Assembly (NCBI GenBank): GCA_029204225.1
Contig: CM055113.1
Span: 22,079,605-22,143,604, forward strand
From: Diphasiastrum complanatum
Lineage: Eukaryota; Streptophyta; Lycopodiopsida; Lycopodiales; Lycopodiaceae
Length of the DNA: 64,000 nt
Direction: 5' to 3'
Shown here: in pieces, positions 49,151-60,633 of the stretch
Position numbering within the stretch: the first letter of the stretch is position 1
Layout: every line of letters begins with the position of its first letter
Position numbers and translations under genes: made by a program
The notes under the pieces: generated by a model
Seen by the model: the letters and a program-made list of their open reading frames with translations, nothing else
Told to the model about the DNA's origin: nothing
The model's database searches: none

Positions 49151-50705
49151 ATTGTTGGAGGCCAATGTTGGACAATAAGTTTCTCAACTAGACTACTTCT
49201 TTGATAGCCTGCAAGGCTGCAATGTACTCAAACTCTGTCGAAGACATGAGGTCTGCTTTCACCTATTCCAAGATATCGGACCATTATTGAGTAGGAAGAC
49301 AATTCCAGAAGTGGATTTTCTTGTGTCAATATCGCCTATCGAATTCGCATCTGTAAATCCATGTAATGTATGGATGTTGGATGGATCAATTTCTCCATAG
49401 TAGATGCAGAGGTCAATAGTAGCTCAAACATATCTGATCACTCTTAATAGATCCTTCTAGTGGATCATTCTAGGATTTGTCATATATTGGCTCAAAGAGC
49501 TGACAACATATGCAAGATCGAACCTGGTGGACATCATTGCAGACATGAGAGATTTGATAATTGACTGATATGAATACTCCTTATTTTTGTCTTTCTCCTC
49601 TTTGGTTTGAGGGCATTACTCTTTCGATAGTTTAAGACCTAGATCCATAGGAGAATGTACAAGCTTGCAATTCATGAAATTAAATTTAGAAAGCATGTTA
49701 AAGATATACCTTGTTGAGTAATATAGAGTAGCTTCTTGTCTCTATCTTTGTGGATTTGGATGCCAAGACAGTAATGAGCTTCTCCTAGGTCTGTCATCTC
49801 GAATTCTTGAGATAGCATCCTCTTGGTATCCTTTGTTAATTTGATATTATTCCTAAATAGCAATCTATCATCGACATATAGCGTGATGGTAGTAAAAGAT
49901 TATCGAATGGCCTTGAAATAGACATTGAAGTTTGCAGAGCTTGGTTCAAATCTTTGTTCAATAAGGAATGAGTTGATCTGATGAAACCATGCTCTTGAAG
50001 ATTGTTTCAAGCCATACAATGTCTTATGGAGTTTACATACTTGATATTCTTTGTTGTTGAGCACATAGCCTTCTGGTTGGATCATATAGATGTCCTCGTC
50101 AATAACTTCATTGAGGAATGCTGTTTGTACATCTAATTGATGTACCTCAAGGTTGGCTGCAGCAGCATATGAGAGTAGTAATCGAATAGAAAGGTGCTTG
50201 ATTATCAAACTGAATGTTTCAAAGTAGTCAATATTGGGAATTTACGAAAATCCCCTTGCCACTAGTCGAGCCTTTTTTCTATAGAGACTATCATCTCTCT
50301 TGTACTTGATCTTGAAGATCCATTTGCAACTGATAATCTTTCTGCTTGTAGGAAACTTAGTAGCAATCCAAGTGTTGTTCTTGATCAGCGAGTTGTATTC
50401 TTTATCCATATCTTCCTTCAGAGATCCGAATCAACATGTGTGAGTGCTTCTTGAACTATGGTTGGCTCCTATAATGCTCATTTTTTATGTCGTTAGGGAC
50501 ATGCTTTAATGAATGTTTGAATCTAGTCCAAATTTTATAAGGAGTTTTGTTGTTCGATAAACCTTTAGTCATACATTGATTCAACACATAAGCTACTATC
50601 GAAATAGCATGCCAAAAGGATTTAGGCAATGATGCATGAGTGATCATGCATTTGGCATATTCGACTAAGGTTCTGCTCTTTGTCTCTACAAGTCCATTGG
50701 ACTAA
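49150..50705 (-). pseudogene. Ty1/copia pol remnant: integrase tail, RT and RNase H
   Basis: On the minus strand from 50705: N-G-L-V-E-T-K-S-R-T-L-V-E and S-L-P-K-S-F-W-H-A (integrase), then W-K-W/I-F-K-I-K RT start in broken frames, then 50208-49900 with D-V-Q-T-A-F-L-N-E and Y-G-L-K-Q-S-S-R-A-W-F. After that 49863-49672 has D-L-G-E-A-H-Y-C-L-G-I and the region at 49640-49190 has RNase H motifs (S-S-T-E-F-E-Y-I-A-A). The YVDD segment near 49870 is in another frame. There are many frameshifts. Confidence 0.8.
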
Positions 50706-50714
50706 GGACATTAG

Positions 50715-52003
50715 GTTTGAACTTGTTGATTGGTCAATCTTAGTTTGTCTTCACTTTGAAGATCCGCTTGCATCCAATAGCCTTCTTTTCATTAAGAAGT
50801 TCCACTAGTTTCTATGTTTCATTCCTCATAAGAGCTTGATACTCAAGATCCATTGCTTGGATCCTCTCCTCTTTTCGTCTTGTTTCATCTACACATGTAG
50901 GTTCATCAAAAGAGGTTAGGAAAGCATAGTTTTTACCACCAACAACTTGCTCACCTTTTTCATCATAAGTGAGTCTCAAAGGTTGTTGCCTTTGCCTTGA
51001 TGTCCTCCTTGGCTTTTGATTTGAAGTAGGCTTTTCAACATCAACATCCAAAGTATTATCAACAATGGCATGGTTTGGTTGTACAAAGAAAAACCCATTT
51101 TTTATTGTACCTTTTGGTAGTACATTTTACTTTTTGGAGATTTGGGAGGGAGCTTGATAGATCCTACCCATGAGTTAATGCAATGAAGGCATCCCTAGTA
51201 ATGATGGGCCTACCCCGCTTGGAGTATTAGTTAGATTGGTTTGCTTCTCACCTTGATCTCTATTCTTTTTTAAGCAATCACTTGCAAAATGCCCTTTGAA
51301 ACCACAATAGAGCATTTTAACTTGGATTTATCTTTCATCTTGCCAACGAAAGTAGAAGGCTCACCTTGATCTTGACCCTTTGACCACTTGCTTTTGCCTT
51401 TGCCCTTGAACTTGCCTTTGATGAACATTGCTCCCTCCTATCTTGAGATGAAGAAGTAGATCCACCTCTTAATAGAAGCCTAAACCCTCATTTACCAAGA
51501 TCTGCAAATCCTCCATACTTGGCAATTTTTTTTGAATAGCAAAGCTTTGCACCATTAAGCCTACATCCTTAATGCTTTCATTAATACATGCTAGTTCATC
51601 ACTCAAATCTTTAACTCTCAAAACAAAAGCATGAGCACCTTCATCCTTCTTTTTAAGACTTTGAAAATTTTGCCTCCTTAGGATTAGGACCCTAGATGTA
51701 GACTTGAATTCATAAATCTTCTTCAAAGATTCCCAAGCCTCACTTGATGTCGGCTTCCTTGAGAAGTTCATTAGTCGCATTCATCTTGATCACATGTAGA
51801 ACTTTCTCTGCCCTCTTTTCATATCCTAATTTTTCTTGATGTGCCAAAGGTCTCTCCTCCACACCTACAATAATATCTATCAAATCATTCATCTCATACA
51901 AATATTCCATCCTCACCTTCCAAGTAGAATAATTTGTTGAGGTAAGCCTATCATTGTCTTCCAATACGAAGCCACTTGAGGTTGCCATATTGCAATGATT
52001 CAA
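50715..52003 (-). pseudogene. Ty1/copia gag plus RT start, internally deleted
   Basis: Gag frames 52003-51740 (M-A-T-S-S-G-F, L-T-S-T-N-Y-S-T-W-K-V-R-M) and 51780-51469 (A-W-E-S-L-K-K-I-Y, Q-S-F-A-I-Q-K-K-L-P) overlap by a frameshift. A knuckle-like C-G-F-K-G-H-F-A-S-D-C follows near 51280. The RT start is at 51051-50812 (F-L-T-S-F-D-E-P, A-M-D-L-E-Y-Q-A-L). Protease and integrase are deleted. Gag is closely related to that of the gag-only element at 19350-22801, and RT to the relic at 36490-37079. Confidence 0.8.
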
Positions 52004-52530
52004 TCTTCTCTCTGAAACTGTTCCAATGCACTTAGCATGTCATGTGCTAGGTTAGCATAGTAGCTAATGATACTTTTGATTGTAAGCTTGAAGGCTTTGA
52101 AGGGGATTAATAAATCATTTGTACCCCTCTTAGACCCCTCCAAGCTAATAATTAGGCCATTATGAGATAACAGTGGTAGGTGAGCTTTTAGAGATAGTTA
52201 ACTTGTGGAGATTCTCTTAAAGTAGACCCACTCTACCATAGATCATCATGTTCTAGGCTCATTCATAGTCATGTGAGTTTCTACTCCTTCATTGTGAATA
52301 TGAGCTATGGGACACATCCTAGCTATGGTCTCATGTGCCACTATCCCACATGATGTATTTCATTGATGATATTCTCATGTCATTTTTGGCTATCAATGTC
52401 GATCCATTGTGGTTGACAATGTTGTTACATTGTTTGGTCTTTTCTCTAGTATCATGGTGGATAGCTTGTCTTTGAATTCGCATATCTAATTTGGCTTGCT
52501 GATTACTTAGGCATAGGCATATGACATTTC
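52004..52530 (+). other. Probable plus-strand copia LTR
   Basis: No gene. Because a PBS begins at 52531, the stretch before it should contain an LTR end. The left boundary is not defined. Confidence 0.35.
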
Positions 52531-52645
52531 TAGTATCAGAGCACTGATCCTTGTATAGGCATTCAGCTTCCATGGACTAGTAGTAATTCTAAGGCATGGA
52601 TGTAGGTCAAGTTCCGAATTTTGATGGTCGAAATGGAACTCAAAA
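52531..52645 (+). pseudogene. Copia PBS and gag start, truncated
   Basis: TAGTATCAGAGCA is a PBS variant (same change as at 18352). Fifty bases later a frame opens with M-D-V-G-Q-V-P-N-F-D-G-R-N, the usual copia Gag beginning, and loses similarity at once. Confidence 0.55.
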
Positions 52646-53105
52646 GGATGTTCAATTATCTTCACATCCTGATTTGAATCTTGACTTTCATCTGAATCCT
52701 GATATTCACTATCTGTTGTTGCAACTTGATCCGAATCTTGAATTGAACTTTCATTGCTTGCAACTGTATCTAGATTGGGATTTGACTTTCATCGTCACTT
52801 TGCTCATTTGACTCATTGTCATCGTTTCGCTCATCAGCTCTGTCGTTATCACTTTGATCATCAGACTTAGTGTCATCGCTTCACTCATCTGCTTTGTCAT
52901 TGTCACTTTGCTCATTTTCATCTTCAAATTTTTTTTCACTTTCCTGTACCTGTTTTGGTTGTCGATCCTTTGATGCTTTAGTGTATACACTCACTTTTTG
53001 AATCCACATCTTCATTTTCTCAAACCATCTGGATTGTTCTTCTTTCCTTTTTGCTTCCAACTTAAGCCTTTGTTCTTGTTGCTCGTACTTTAAAACATAT
53101 TCCAT
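52640..53105 (-). pseudogene. Acidic Asp/Glu/Ser repeat protein fragment, unrecognised
   Basis: Minus strand: a charged coiled-coil-like start (M-E-Y-V-L-K-Y-E-Q-Q-E-Q-R, K-R-K-E-E-Q-S) followed by repeats of S-D-N-D-K-A-D-E and S-D-D-T-K-S-D-D type, with at least one stop. It could be the tail of a retroelement Gag, but no defining motif is present. Confidence 0.4.
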
Positions 53106-53390
53106 AGTTTCCCTTAATCGGAACCCAGGTTGGAGAGAAGTAGTTTGTAGATAGTTTTTTACAATGCTTCAATATTGAGGTTGTAAGCCATATATATAGC
53201 ATTGTACAAGATATACTTCTCCGTAATCGAATACTGAGACCATTTGTTGGAATTCTTGATTGTACTCAGCAACTATAATTGTCTGGTTCAAAGAACACCA
53301 TTGGATGAAGTCAGATCGATTGAAGATCTATCTACATACTCTTTTGAAAGTTAACCAATGATACTAGTAGATCCATGAGCTACCACTATG
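53106..53390. other. No recognised feature
   Basis: Weak open frames only; possibly upstream Gag sequence of the acidic fragment. Confidence 0.3.
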
Positions 53391-53761
53391 CTTAACTATG
53401 ATTGGACCACACTTTTGCCACCTCTTAATCCTATTGGACCATTGATCCATTCACCTCTAAATTCTATTGGACCATTTTCAAGAAAACCTCAAATTCTATT
53501 GGACCCCTCAAGGTTCCACCTCTAAATCCTATCGGACCTCTTAAATTTCATCAAACAAAAGTATAACACTTGTCTACACTCTAATTGGCACGAGTTTAGC
53601 CTCTTACTCTATTTTGGCTAAATAGTGGCATTACAAGTGGAAATGGGTAATTTGCCATCTATGCCAAATTTGATCCTATCAACATCCTACACCTAGATGC
53701 TTGATCTAAAAAATATAAGACCCCTATATCTAACATAGATAATCTTTTTCAATTCTTCACA
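53391..53761 (-). repeat. 3' LTR (at least in part) of copia-4 with ATTGGACC repeats
   Basis: On the minus strand the LTR begins TGTGAAGAATTG right after a purine tract (53762-53770, GGAGGAG). Within it ATTGGACC or ATCGGACC, usually preceded by CCTCTAAATYCT, recurs about five times between 53400 and 53540. The far end of the LTR was not located. Confidence 0.55.
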
Positions 53762-53779
53762 CTCCTCCTAAAAAATTAT

Positions 53780-55045
53780 CTATGAAGATTTGGGCATTGA
53801 TCTTGATATAACTCCAAGATTAGATCTATGCTTGATGAAAGCACTTTTTCTCAAATGCTTGGTGAATTGATTGGCAATACAAGAGGACGAGTTGACATGC
53901 TCCAAATCGATTTCTCCTCCAATAAGCTTTTCTCTCATAAAATGGTGTGCCACTTCTATATGCTTGCTTTTTGCATGAAATATGAGATTATTGGCAAGAG
54001 CTTGGGCCGAGATATTATCACACTTGATTATTGGTAGATCATCTTCCTTGATGCACTTTAGCTCCAATAATAATCTCTTGATCCAAAGCACCTCTTTGGT
54101 GGTTGTAGTGAGTGCTTTGTACTCGGCCTCACATGAAGAGAGAGATATAGTATCTTGCTTTTTGGAAAGCCAAGATATTAGATTGCCTCCAGGAAAGATA
54201 GTGTATGCACTAATAGACTTTTGATCCATCTTGTCACTTGCAAAATCCAAATCCGAGTAGCTAACAATGGATAGATCTTCACTTTTATAAAGTAGACCAT
54301 AATCACAAGATGAAGATACATATCTTAGAATCCTCTTGGCCATCTTCCAATGATGAATCTTAGGATCTTGCATAAATTGACTCAATTTGTGCACACAAAA
54401 ACTTAAATCGGGCCTAGTAATGGCAGGCCAAATCAAGGAGCCTACAAGACTCCTAAAAGGTGTGATGTCCTCGAAAGATCTTTCATCACCTTTATTAGGA
54501 TCTTTTACAATTTGCTCCATTGGAGTATCTGTACTCTTAGAATTTTCCATATGGAATTTTTTCAACATAGAGTGAGCATATCTAGATTGGCATATCAAAA
54601 CATGATCTTCATAAAAATCAGTCTCTAGGCCTAGGATGTAATGTATTTCTCCTAGATCTTGCATTTTAAACTCACATCCAAGTGCTAGCTTAGTTTCATC
54701 AACTAGCTTGATACAACTTCCACAAAGAATAATGTCATCAACATAAATTAGAAGAATGACAATATTACTATCAACAAACTTTAGATACATGTCACTAAGA
54801 GTAAATCCTAGTGAGATAAGGAAAGACTTAAGTCTTGAATACCATGATCTTGGTGCTTGCTTGAGTCCATAAAGACTTTTGAAGAGCAAACACACTTTGA
54901 ACTCATCCTTGATGAATCCTTCAGGTTGTTCCATATAGATCTCCTCCTCAAGATAACCATTTATAAAAGCATTGGATACATCTAATTGGAACACCTTCCA
55001 CTTAAAGAAACAAGTAAGAGAGATAATAATTCTTATTGTCACCAT
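53780..55045 (-). CDS. copia-4 reverse transcriptase palm and RNase H, 421 aa open
   Basis: Starts at M-V-T-I-R-I-I-I-S and includes D-V-S-N-A-F-I-N-G-Y, Y-G-L-K-Q-A-P-R-S-W-Y, the catalytic Y-V-D-D (about residue 103) and D-L-G-E-I-H-Y-I-L-G-L. RNase H follows with Y-S-D-L-D-F-A, S-S-C-E-A-E-Y-K-A-L, K-C-D-N-I-S-A and K-H-I-E-V-A-H-H-F-x-R-E. The complete C-terminus of a copia Pol is open. The frame is separated from the RT fingers by a single-base deletion near 55045. Confidence 0.87.
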   Translation of the reverse strand: MVTIRIIISLTCFFKWKVFQLDVSNAFINGYLEEEIYMEQPEGFIKDEFKVCLLFKSLYGLKQAPRSWYSRLKSFLISLGFTLSDMYLKFVDSNIVILLIYVDDIILCGSCIKLVDETKLALGCEFKMQDLGEIHYILGLETDFYEDHVLICQSRYAHSMLKKFHMENSKSTDTPMEQIVKDPNKGDERSFEDITPFRSLVGSLIWPAITRPDLSFCVHKLSQFMQDPKIHHWKMAKRILRYVSSSCDYGLLYKSEDLSIVSYSDLDFASDKMDQKSISAYTIFPGGNLISWLSKKQDTISLSSCEAEYKALTTTTKEVLWIKRLLLELKCIKEDDLPIIKCDNISAQALANNLIFHAKSKHIEVAHHFMREKLIGGEIDLEHVNSSSCIANQFTKHLRKSAFIKHRSNLGVISRSMPKSS

Positions 55046-55686
55046 CTTTGCACGGGTGCAAAGGTCTCCTCATAATCAAGGCCATGGATTTGAGCAAATC
55101 CTTTGGCACATAATCTTGCTTTATACTTGTTGATGGTGCCATCATGATTGTACTTGATCCGAAATACCCACTTGCAGCCAATCACATGCTTGTTGGATGG
55201 AGGATCCACAAGCTCCCAAGTATTGTTGGTGATCAATGCATCATACTCTTGCTTCATGGCATCATACCACTCCTTGGTATTGAGTGCATCTTGTACATTC
55301 TTTGGCTCTTCATGAGAGACATAAAAAACATAATTAGTGGAATCAAGATCCACTTGTTTGCCTTTGTCAACATATGAGAGCCTCTTAGGCTTGGATCTAT
55401 CTCTCATGGATCTTCTTGGTGAGAAAATCCGAGGAGAGTCTTCTTCAATTCTCGACCACATCACATCATATTTGTCTTCAAAATCAATTATAGGTGATGC
55501 ATCCATAGACTTCTTGATCTCGGCCTCTTCAAAAGATGAATGTTTTTCTTCATGAAAGACAACATCTCTACTTTCAATAGCTTGAGAAGTAGAGAGTACA
55601 AAGACTCTATAGGCCTTTTTGGTGGATGAGTATCCAACCATGATCCCTTTGCATGCACTAGGATCTTCCTTCTTCCTTGTTTCCAA
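55039..55686 (-). pseudogene. copia-4 integrase tail and RT fingers
   Basis: 215 residues: G-I-M-V-G-Y-S-S-T-K-K-A-Y (integrase C-terminal motif), E-S-R-D-V-V-F-H-E, an acidic linker, E-W-Y-D-A-M-K-Q-E-Y, T-W-E-L-V-D-P-P and K-A-R-L-C-A-K-G-F. It stops just after E-E-T-F-A-P, where the frame shifts into the next open segment. Confidence 0.85.
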
Positions 55687-56434
55687 GGGAATATGGGCAA
55701 AGCATATGCATCCAAAAACTGTAAGGTGATAAAATATAAGATCTCATATGGTGACTTTCCTCCAAGAGCTATATGTGGGAGCCTATTGCAAAGATAATTT
55801 GCACAATTAATGGCTTCTCCCCAAAAAACTTTGGGCAAAGATGCCTCAATTCTCATAGATTTTGCACATTCACATAAAGATCTATTCTTTCTCTCGACTA
55901 TTCTCCATTTTGAGATGGAGAATAGGCACAAGAGAACTCTCTTTTAATGCCTTCAAGCTCACAAAAATCATGAAATTTATTGGAGATATATTCACCACCT
56001 CCATCACATCTAAGAGCTTTAATCTTGAATGAGAATTGCTTCTCTACATAAGCTTTGAAAATAAGAAAATGATCAAACACCATAGATTTAGAAGCAATAA
56101 GATATATCCAAGTGAATCTTGTGAAATCATCAATGAAAGTAACAAAACAAGTGGCTCCTCCCTTGCTTATAGTTGATGAGAAATGCACATCCGAGTGGAT
56201 TAACTGCAAAGGATGCCTGCTTTTGATAGAAGATATTGAAAATATCTTTTTGTGAGATTTAGCAATAGCACAAGCCTCACAAGGCTTGATCTTATTGGAG
56301 AATGACTTTGGCAAGCCAATAGCTTTGGCCTCTTTGATCATAGAGAGCATGGATTTGTAGTTGGGATGTCCCAACCTCCTATGCCATAATTCCTCCATAG
56401 AGAGCTTGTTCACAAGAGCAACATTACAAAGCAT
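55687..56434 (-). pseudogene. copia-4 integrase
   Basis: Frame 56434-55898 carries L-W-H-R-R-L-G-H-P-N, C-E-A-C-A-I-A-K, H-S-D-V, F-I-D-D-F-T-R-F, L-R-C-D-G-G-G-E-Y and Y-S-P-S-Q-N-G-E. Frame 55931-55700 continues with R-I-V-E-R-K-N-R-S-L-C-E and S-L-P-K-V-F-W-G-E-A. The break lies exactly in the Q-N-G-V-V-E-R motif, so the catalytic Glu is in the second frame. Confidence 0.85.
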
Positions 56435-57128
56435 TCACATATTCATTTGGATCTAGTTTATCGATGCCTCCCAATCTAGATCCTAATGCAAGTATCTCAT
56501 CATTCTTCTTGATAGTACAAGTATCAACATTGAATTTTACATCAAGGCCATTATCAAGCAATTGGTTAACACTAATGAGATTCTTAGTAAGCTTAGGCAC
56601 ATAAAGAACTTTAGAAAGAGAAAGAACTTTAGAGGATGCAAGCTTTAAGGGAATGTTCCCTATGCCTTCAATAGGACATTCAAAATCATTTGTAGTGTAT
56701 ATTGATTTCTTGACTCCATCATAAGATGCAATAGAAGAGAAAGAATCCTTGGAGCTATGCATGTGTGAAGAGGCTCCACTATCAATATACCAAAAGCTGT
56801 CCTTCTTGAAAGGAGTGGATGAGAAGCTAGAGACCATAAGAGATCCCTCTCCATCACTTGCAATAGTGTCTTCCTTCTCATTGGTGATGTTGGCTTGCTT
56901 GAGTTGATTCTTCTTCTTGAAGCAATTGGTGGCATAATGGCCTTTCTTTGCCACAATAAAAGCACTTGATCTTCTTCTTCTTGTGCTTGGATGATGAAGC
57001 ATTAGAGGAATCATCTTCCTCCTCATCTTTGTCTTTGGATTTGGCTTTGTCCTTGTTTGAGGATTGTTGAAATTGGTTCTTGCTCCTCCCTTTGTGCTTG
57101 TCCTTGGCAAAGAGGGCTTTGCCATCAT
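56424..57128 (-). pseudogene. copia-4 protease and part of zinc knuckle
   Basis: Contains K-G-H-Y-A-T-N-C (second half of the knuckle), W-Y-I-D-S-G-A-S-S-H-M (protease active site) and L-Y-V-P-K-L-T-K-N-L-I-S-V. The first half of the knuckle (C-F-Y-C-G-K) is in the overlapping frame 57216-56878, so a one-base frameshift splits the zinc finger near 56950. Confidence 0.85.
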
Positions 57129-57216
57129 TATGAGTGAGAGAAAGCTTGTCCATCCTCAAGAGCTTGTACTCTTGTCTTGATTCTTCTGAAATTAGCACAA
57201 TTTGGAGAGCCTCCAA

Positions 57217-57725
57217 ACTTGGTAGCTCCTTCGTAATGGCATAAGATTGGACAAGGTTATCAAATTCACTTATGAATATCTTTTACTCTCAAAACATAAC
57301 TAGATGCACTCTCATCACTCTTTTGGCTACTTTGAAAGATTTTATTTCTAAGAGTGAGGAGCCTAGAGGTGTTCTCAGCCTCATAGATAGTCTTGAGACA
57401 ATCCCAAGCTTCTTTGGCCGTTCTACAAGTACCTATCTCCCTCAATATCTCATTAGAGACATTCATCTTAATGTAGTGGAGAGCCATCCTAGCTCTCAGT
57501 TTTGTATTTTTGAACCCCTTGAAGAACTTGTGGTTCTTCTTCAAGACCAAGAACTATGTCCATCACATCTTGAAGGATCAAGATGGACTCCATCCTCATC
57601 TTCCAAATTGAATAGTTTGAAGTGGACAATCTTTCACTTGGTTCCAACAAAGATGAACTCATTGAAGACATTTGAAGTGAAGAAAACTCAAATGATGAAC
57701 AATAAATGTCACTACACACTCTCAA
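57217..57725 (-). pseudogene. copia-4 Gag
   Basis: Frames 57725-57489 (M-S-S-S-L-L-E-P, L-S-T-S-N-Y-S-I-W-K-M-R-M) and 57550-57266 (L-H-Y-I-K-M-N-V-S-N-E-I, A-W-D-C-L-K-T-I-Y-E, V-L-R-V-K-D) overlap, showing a frameshift around 57500. Another break lies near 57266. Confidence 0.83.
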
Positions 57726-58879
57726 TAGGATCCAATAATGAAGTACTATCTCCTCCTATGAAAGATCTTGCAACTATTTGTGAATTGATTCTCACTAGTT
57801 ACTCAAATCTCTCTAAAACAAGATCTATTTCACATCAAATGATGGATTATAGACAAAGCTAGGATCATTTACTCTTAGCACGTGTGAAATACACTAAGTA
57901 ACCAAATTTGACTCAAACTCAATGATATTGCATGAAACAAAGTGACTATGATCTCAAAACAATGTCTAGATCACTTATAGATGAGATTGGTAACCATACA
58001 ACTGTGAACAAAGATCTAACAAGCAATCTCTTGACCAAACCAAATGTGACCAAGTAATCAATGAGGGAGGGAGAGAGGGTAGGGTTCCACCCAGATAGAT
58101 CGAAGGGCGGCAGAAATTGCTTAAGTCAAACCAAGGCCCAAACACCTGGGTTGAATTCAAGCGGGCCTTAAGGGATCAAACCTGGGGAAATGTGAATCAG
58201 AATAGCACAAGAGGCGGCCAAGAAGATCAAGCTAGTTTCCAAGAAGGAGAGAATAGGGGCAGGGAGGACTTGACAAGGAGGGACGTGGACCAACTGAGCC
58301 AGAGACAACAGGCCTTTGGTGGCAAGAGAGAGACAAAGACGAGGATGAGAGAAGAGATCTGAAATCTCTATGAGTGGGATCCGAGGAGGGATTGGAGGTG
58401 GATTTTTTTGTGAAGGGATTGTTGATGGATGGAGATGGGAGCAATTGACAAGAGCGTAGGTGGGGTGTTTTCGGACTTTGGGTTGAGTGAATGGAAAGGA
58501 ATGTTGTTAGATGATTGCTAGCATTGAGGACAAGCATCTTTGTTTGTGAAATCCTTGGTTGTGGTCTTGTGCAGAGGTGTTACTGACAATGCTGAGAGGA
58601 TTTTCGGGAGTAATTGATTGTATCATAGTCGGATTTTAATTTCCGAGGATCATTGAGAGCATGAAATGGGTTTTTCTTGAGATGGTGATGGGGGACAAGA
58701 AAAAATTGAGCATTTGTAATGTCCATCTGCTGAAGTGCTCATGCTCCTATATTACATTTCTACTACCATAATCTCTTCTTAAAATAAAACTATTGCTCTC
58801 TTGTCCTTCCAAGTAGTAGACTAATCATCCTACCCAAGGACTAGATTCAATCTATCAGGGGCCAAAATTGATTGTTCCA
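57726..58879. other. No recognised gene
   Basis: Expected place of the copia-4 leader and 5' LTR, but no PBS complement (GCTCTGATACCA) is seen. About 58080-58540 is richer in G and A, with weak open frames and no domain. Confidence 0.4.
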
Positions 58880-59660
58880 AATCATAGATAGATCAAGTTC
58901 AGTCACTCAATCTTCTATGTCAAGTGATAAGGACCAATATCTTGTATTGGACATTAGATTTGAGCTATCTCAAGTGATGGGAATTGACTTTGATCTATTT
59001 CATGATCACACAATTTCTTGAATTTGGTCACTTTACGAGAAACCTTTAGTGATATTCACCAAAAGTGAGCTATTCCAAAAGATGCACATCAAATTTTAGT
59101 TATCTCATGTGATATGAGTCAATTTTGTTGACAATGGGTCAAGCTTGAGCTATCTTGATATACTAGACTTGGGATTGGTTGATTATGATCACTTGATGAG
59201 TTGTGTCGGGTGATAAGCAACAAAACCATGCATAGAAATAAAATTTAAATTATCACATGTAATAGGCGTTTGACAAGGGGTTGAACTTGAGTTGTCATAA
59301 TATATTACTTGTTGAGTCTAGTCACTTGATAGAGCCATGTCAAGTAATAAGCAACAATAATCATATGTTAGGTAGCAAATTTTGACTTTTCCGAGTGATA
59401 GAGGAATCAAAATGGGGATACTTACATTGATAGACACCAAGTTTGAGCTATCTAATGTGATGTTGGTCAATTATGATCACTCAAAGAACAATGACGAGTA
59501 ATTAGGACCAAAATTGAGTTGTCTCACATGTAAGCACTGCATTCAAAGTTACATGAATGTCATAAACTTGAAATTACTCTAACTTGATCACTCAATGTCT
59601 TATCTCAAGTGATAGACAATAATTTTGAGCTATATCGCATGATAGGAGTCAATTCCATTG
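58880..59660. repeat. Highly diverged tandem repeat
   Basis: Roughly eight units of about 90-110 bp recognisable by TTTGAGCTATCT, a following RTGTGATR or AAGTGATA, and TTGATTATGATCACTTGA or variants. Units differ by substitutions and indels. No open frame of note. Confidence 0.6.
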
Positions 59661-59699
59661 ATAAGCGACAAAAAACAATCAATCTAAATGTACTACATG

Positions 59700-59855
59700 A
59701 TGGAAGTCCAAGAAGAAGATCCAAAGCATGGCAAAAGTGATGATGATCAAGAATCAAGCTCTAAAGGAAAGAAGAAAGACAAAGCCAAACAAAAGTGCTT
59801 CTTTTGTGAAAAGAAGGGGCACTTTGCATCCCAATGCTACAAAAAGAGGATAAAC
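59700..59855 (+). pseudogene. Ty1/copia gag tail with zinc knuckle
   Basis: Plus strand: a Lys/Asp/Ser-rich stretch and then C-F-F-C-E-K-K-G-H-F-A-S-Q-C, a complete CCHC knuckle, ending about 59855. It is fused head-on to the minus-strand RNase H of the next element. Confidence 0.75.
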
Positions 59856-60565
59856 ATTGCTTCGTAGGATGACTGGGCTACAACGGTCTGTTTTTTGCTG
59901 ACCCAGAGAACTGCTACTCCTGATGTGATTGTGCATCCTCCTGAGACGCTTTTACAATCGTCCTTGAGAGATGCCCAGCTAGCATCACTGTAGGAAAATA
60001 TCCTGAAACCTGCATCATGACAATAACACAAGCCATAATCCCTCATTAATTGAAGATATTGCAAAATGCATTTTGCAATTTTCCAATGTGTCAAGCCTGG
60101 ATTCGTGCATAATTGGCTCATCCTGAACACTGCATAAGCAATATCAGGACGTGTGTTGTCTGCAAGATACGCCAGTGATTCTATCAGCTTCCTATAAGGT
60201 GTGAGCTGCATTTGTTCTCTCTCTTCTTTAGTCCTTGGACAGTCGTCGCTTGTCAGCACCATCCCTACGAGCATTGGAATGTACGCTCCTTTGCAGTTTA
60301 GCATCCCAAAGTCCTCTAGGATTTTCTGGGTGTATCTGGACTGGTGAAGGTATAACTTACCTCCCTCGTAGTCCCTTTCAATTTGTAAGCCTAGGTAACA
60401 CCTGGCTTCTCCCAGATCCACTATCTCGAAATGTTTCGAGATGTCTACCTTTACTTTAGCAATTAGCTGCTCACTCCTGCAAAGTATCAGAGTGTCATCC
60501 ACATATACAGCCACTATGATGATCTGTCCATCTATAACTCTGAAATATACATTACAATCAGCCAA
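59837..60565 (-). pseudogene. copia-5 RT palm and RNase H
   Basis: 242 residues open: N-V-Y-F, the catalytic Y-V-D-D-T, D-L-G-E-A-R-C-Y-L-G-L, T-R-P-D-I-A-Y-A and then RNase H with Y-S-D-A-S-W and S-K-K-Q-T-V-V-A-Q-S-S-Y-E-A. After the catalytic Glu the sequence becomes unrelated, so RNase H is truncated. Confidence 0.85.
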
Positions 60566-60633
60566 CAGAGGCTTGAATCCTAATGATTTCAGGGCTTGAT
60601 CTTTCTTCTTGTACCATTGTCAGGCTGATTGTT

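Larger units (their letters stand above)
53762..57725 (-). mobile_element. Ty1/copia retrotransposon coding region (copia-4), nearly full order
   Basis: Minus-strand order: Gag, zinc knuckle, protease, GAG-pre-integrase, integrase, RT, RNase H, polypurine tract, LTR start. All domains are present, but at least four frameshifts break the polyprotein. No PBS or 5' LTR is recognisable upstream of 57725. It is the best-preserved pol gene of the window. Confidence 0.87.
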
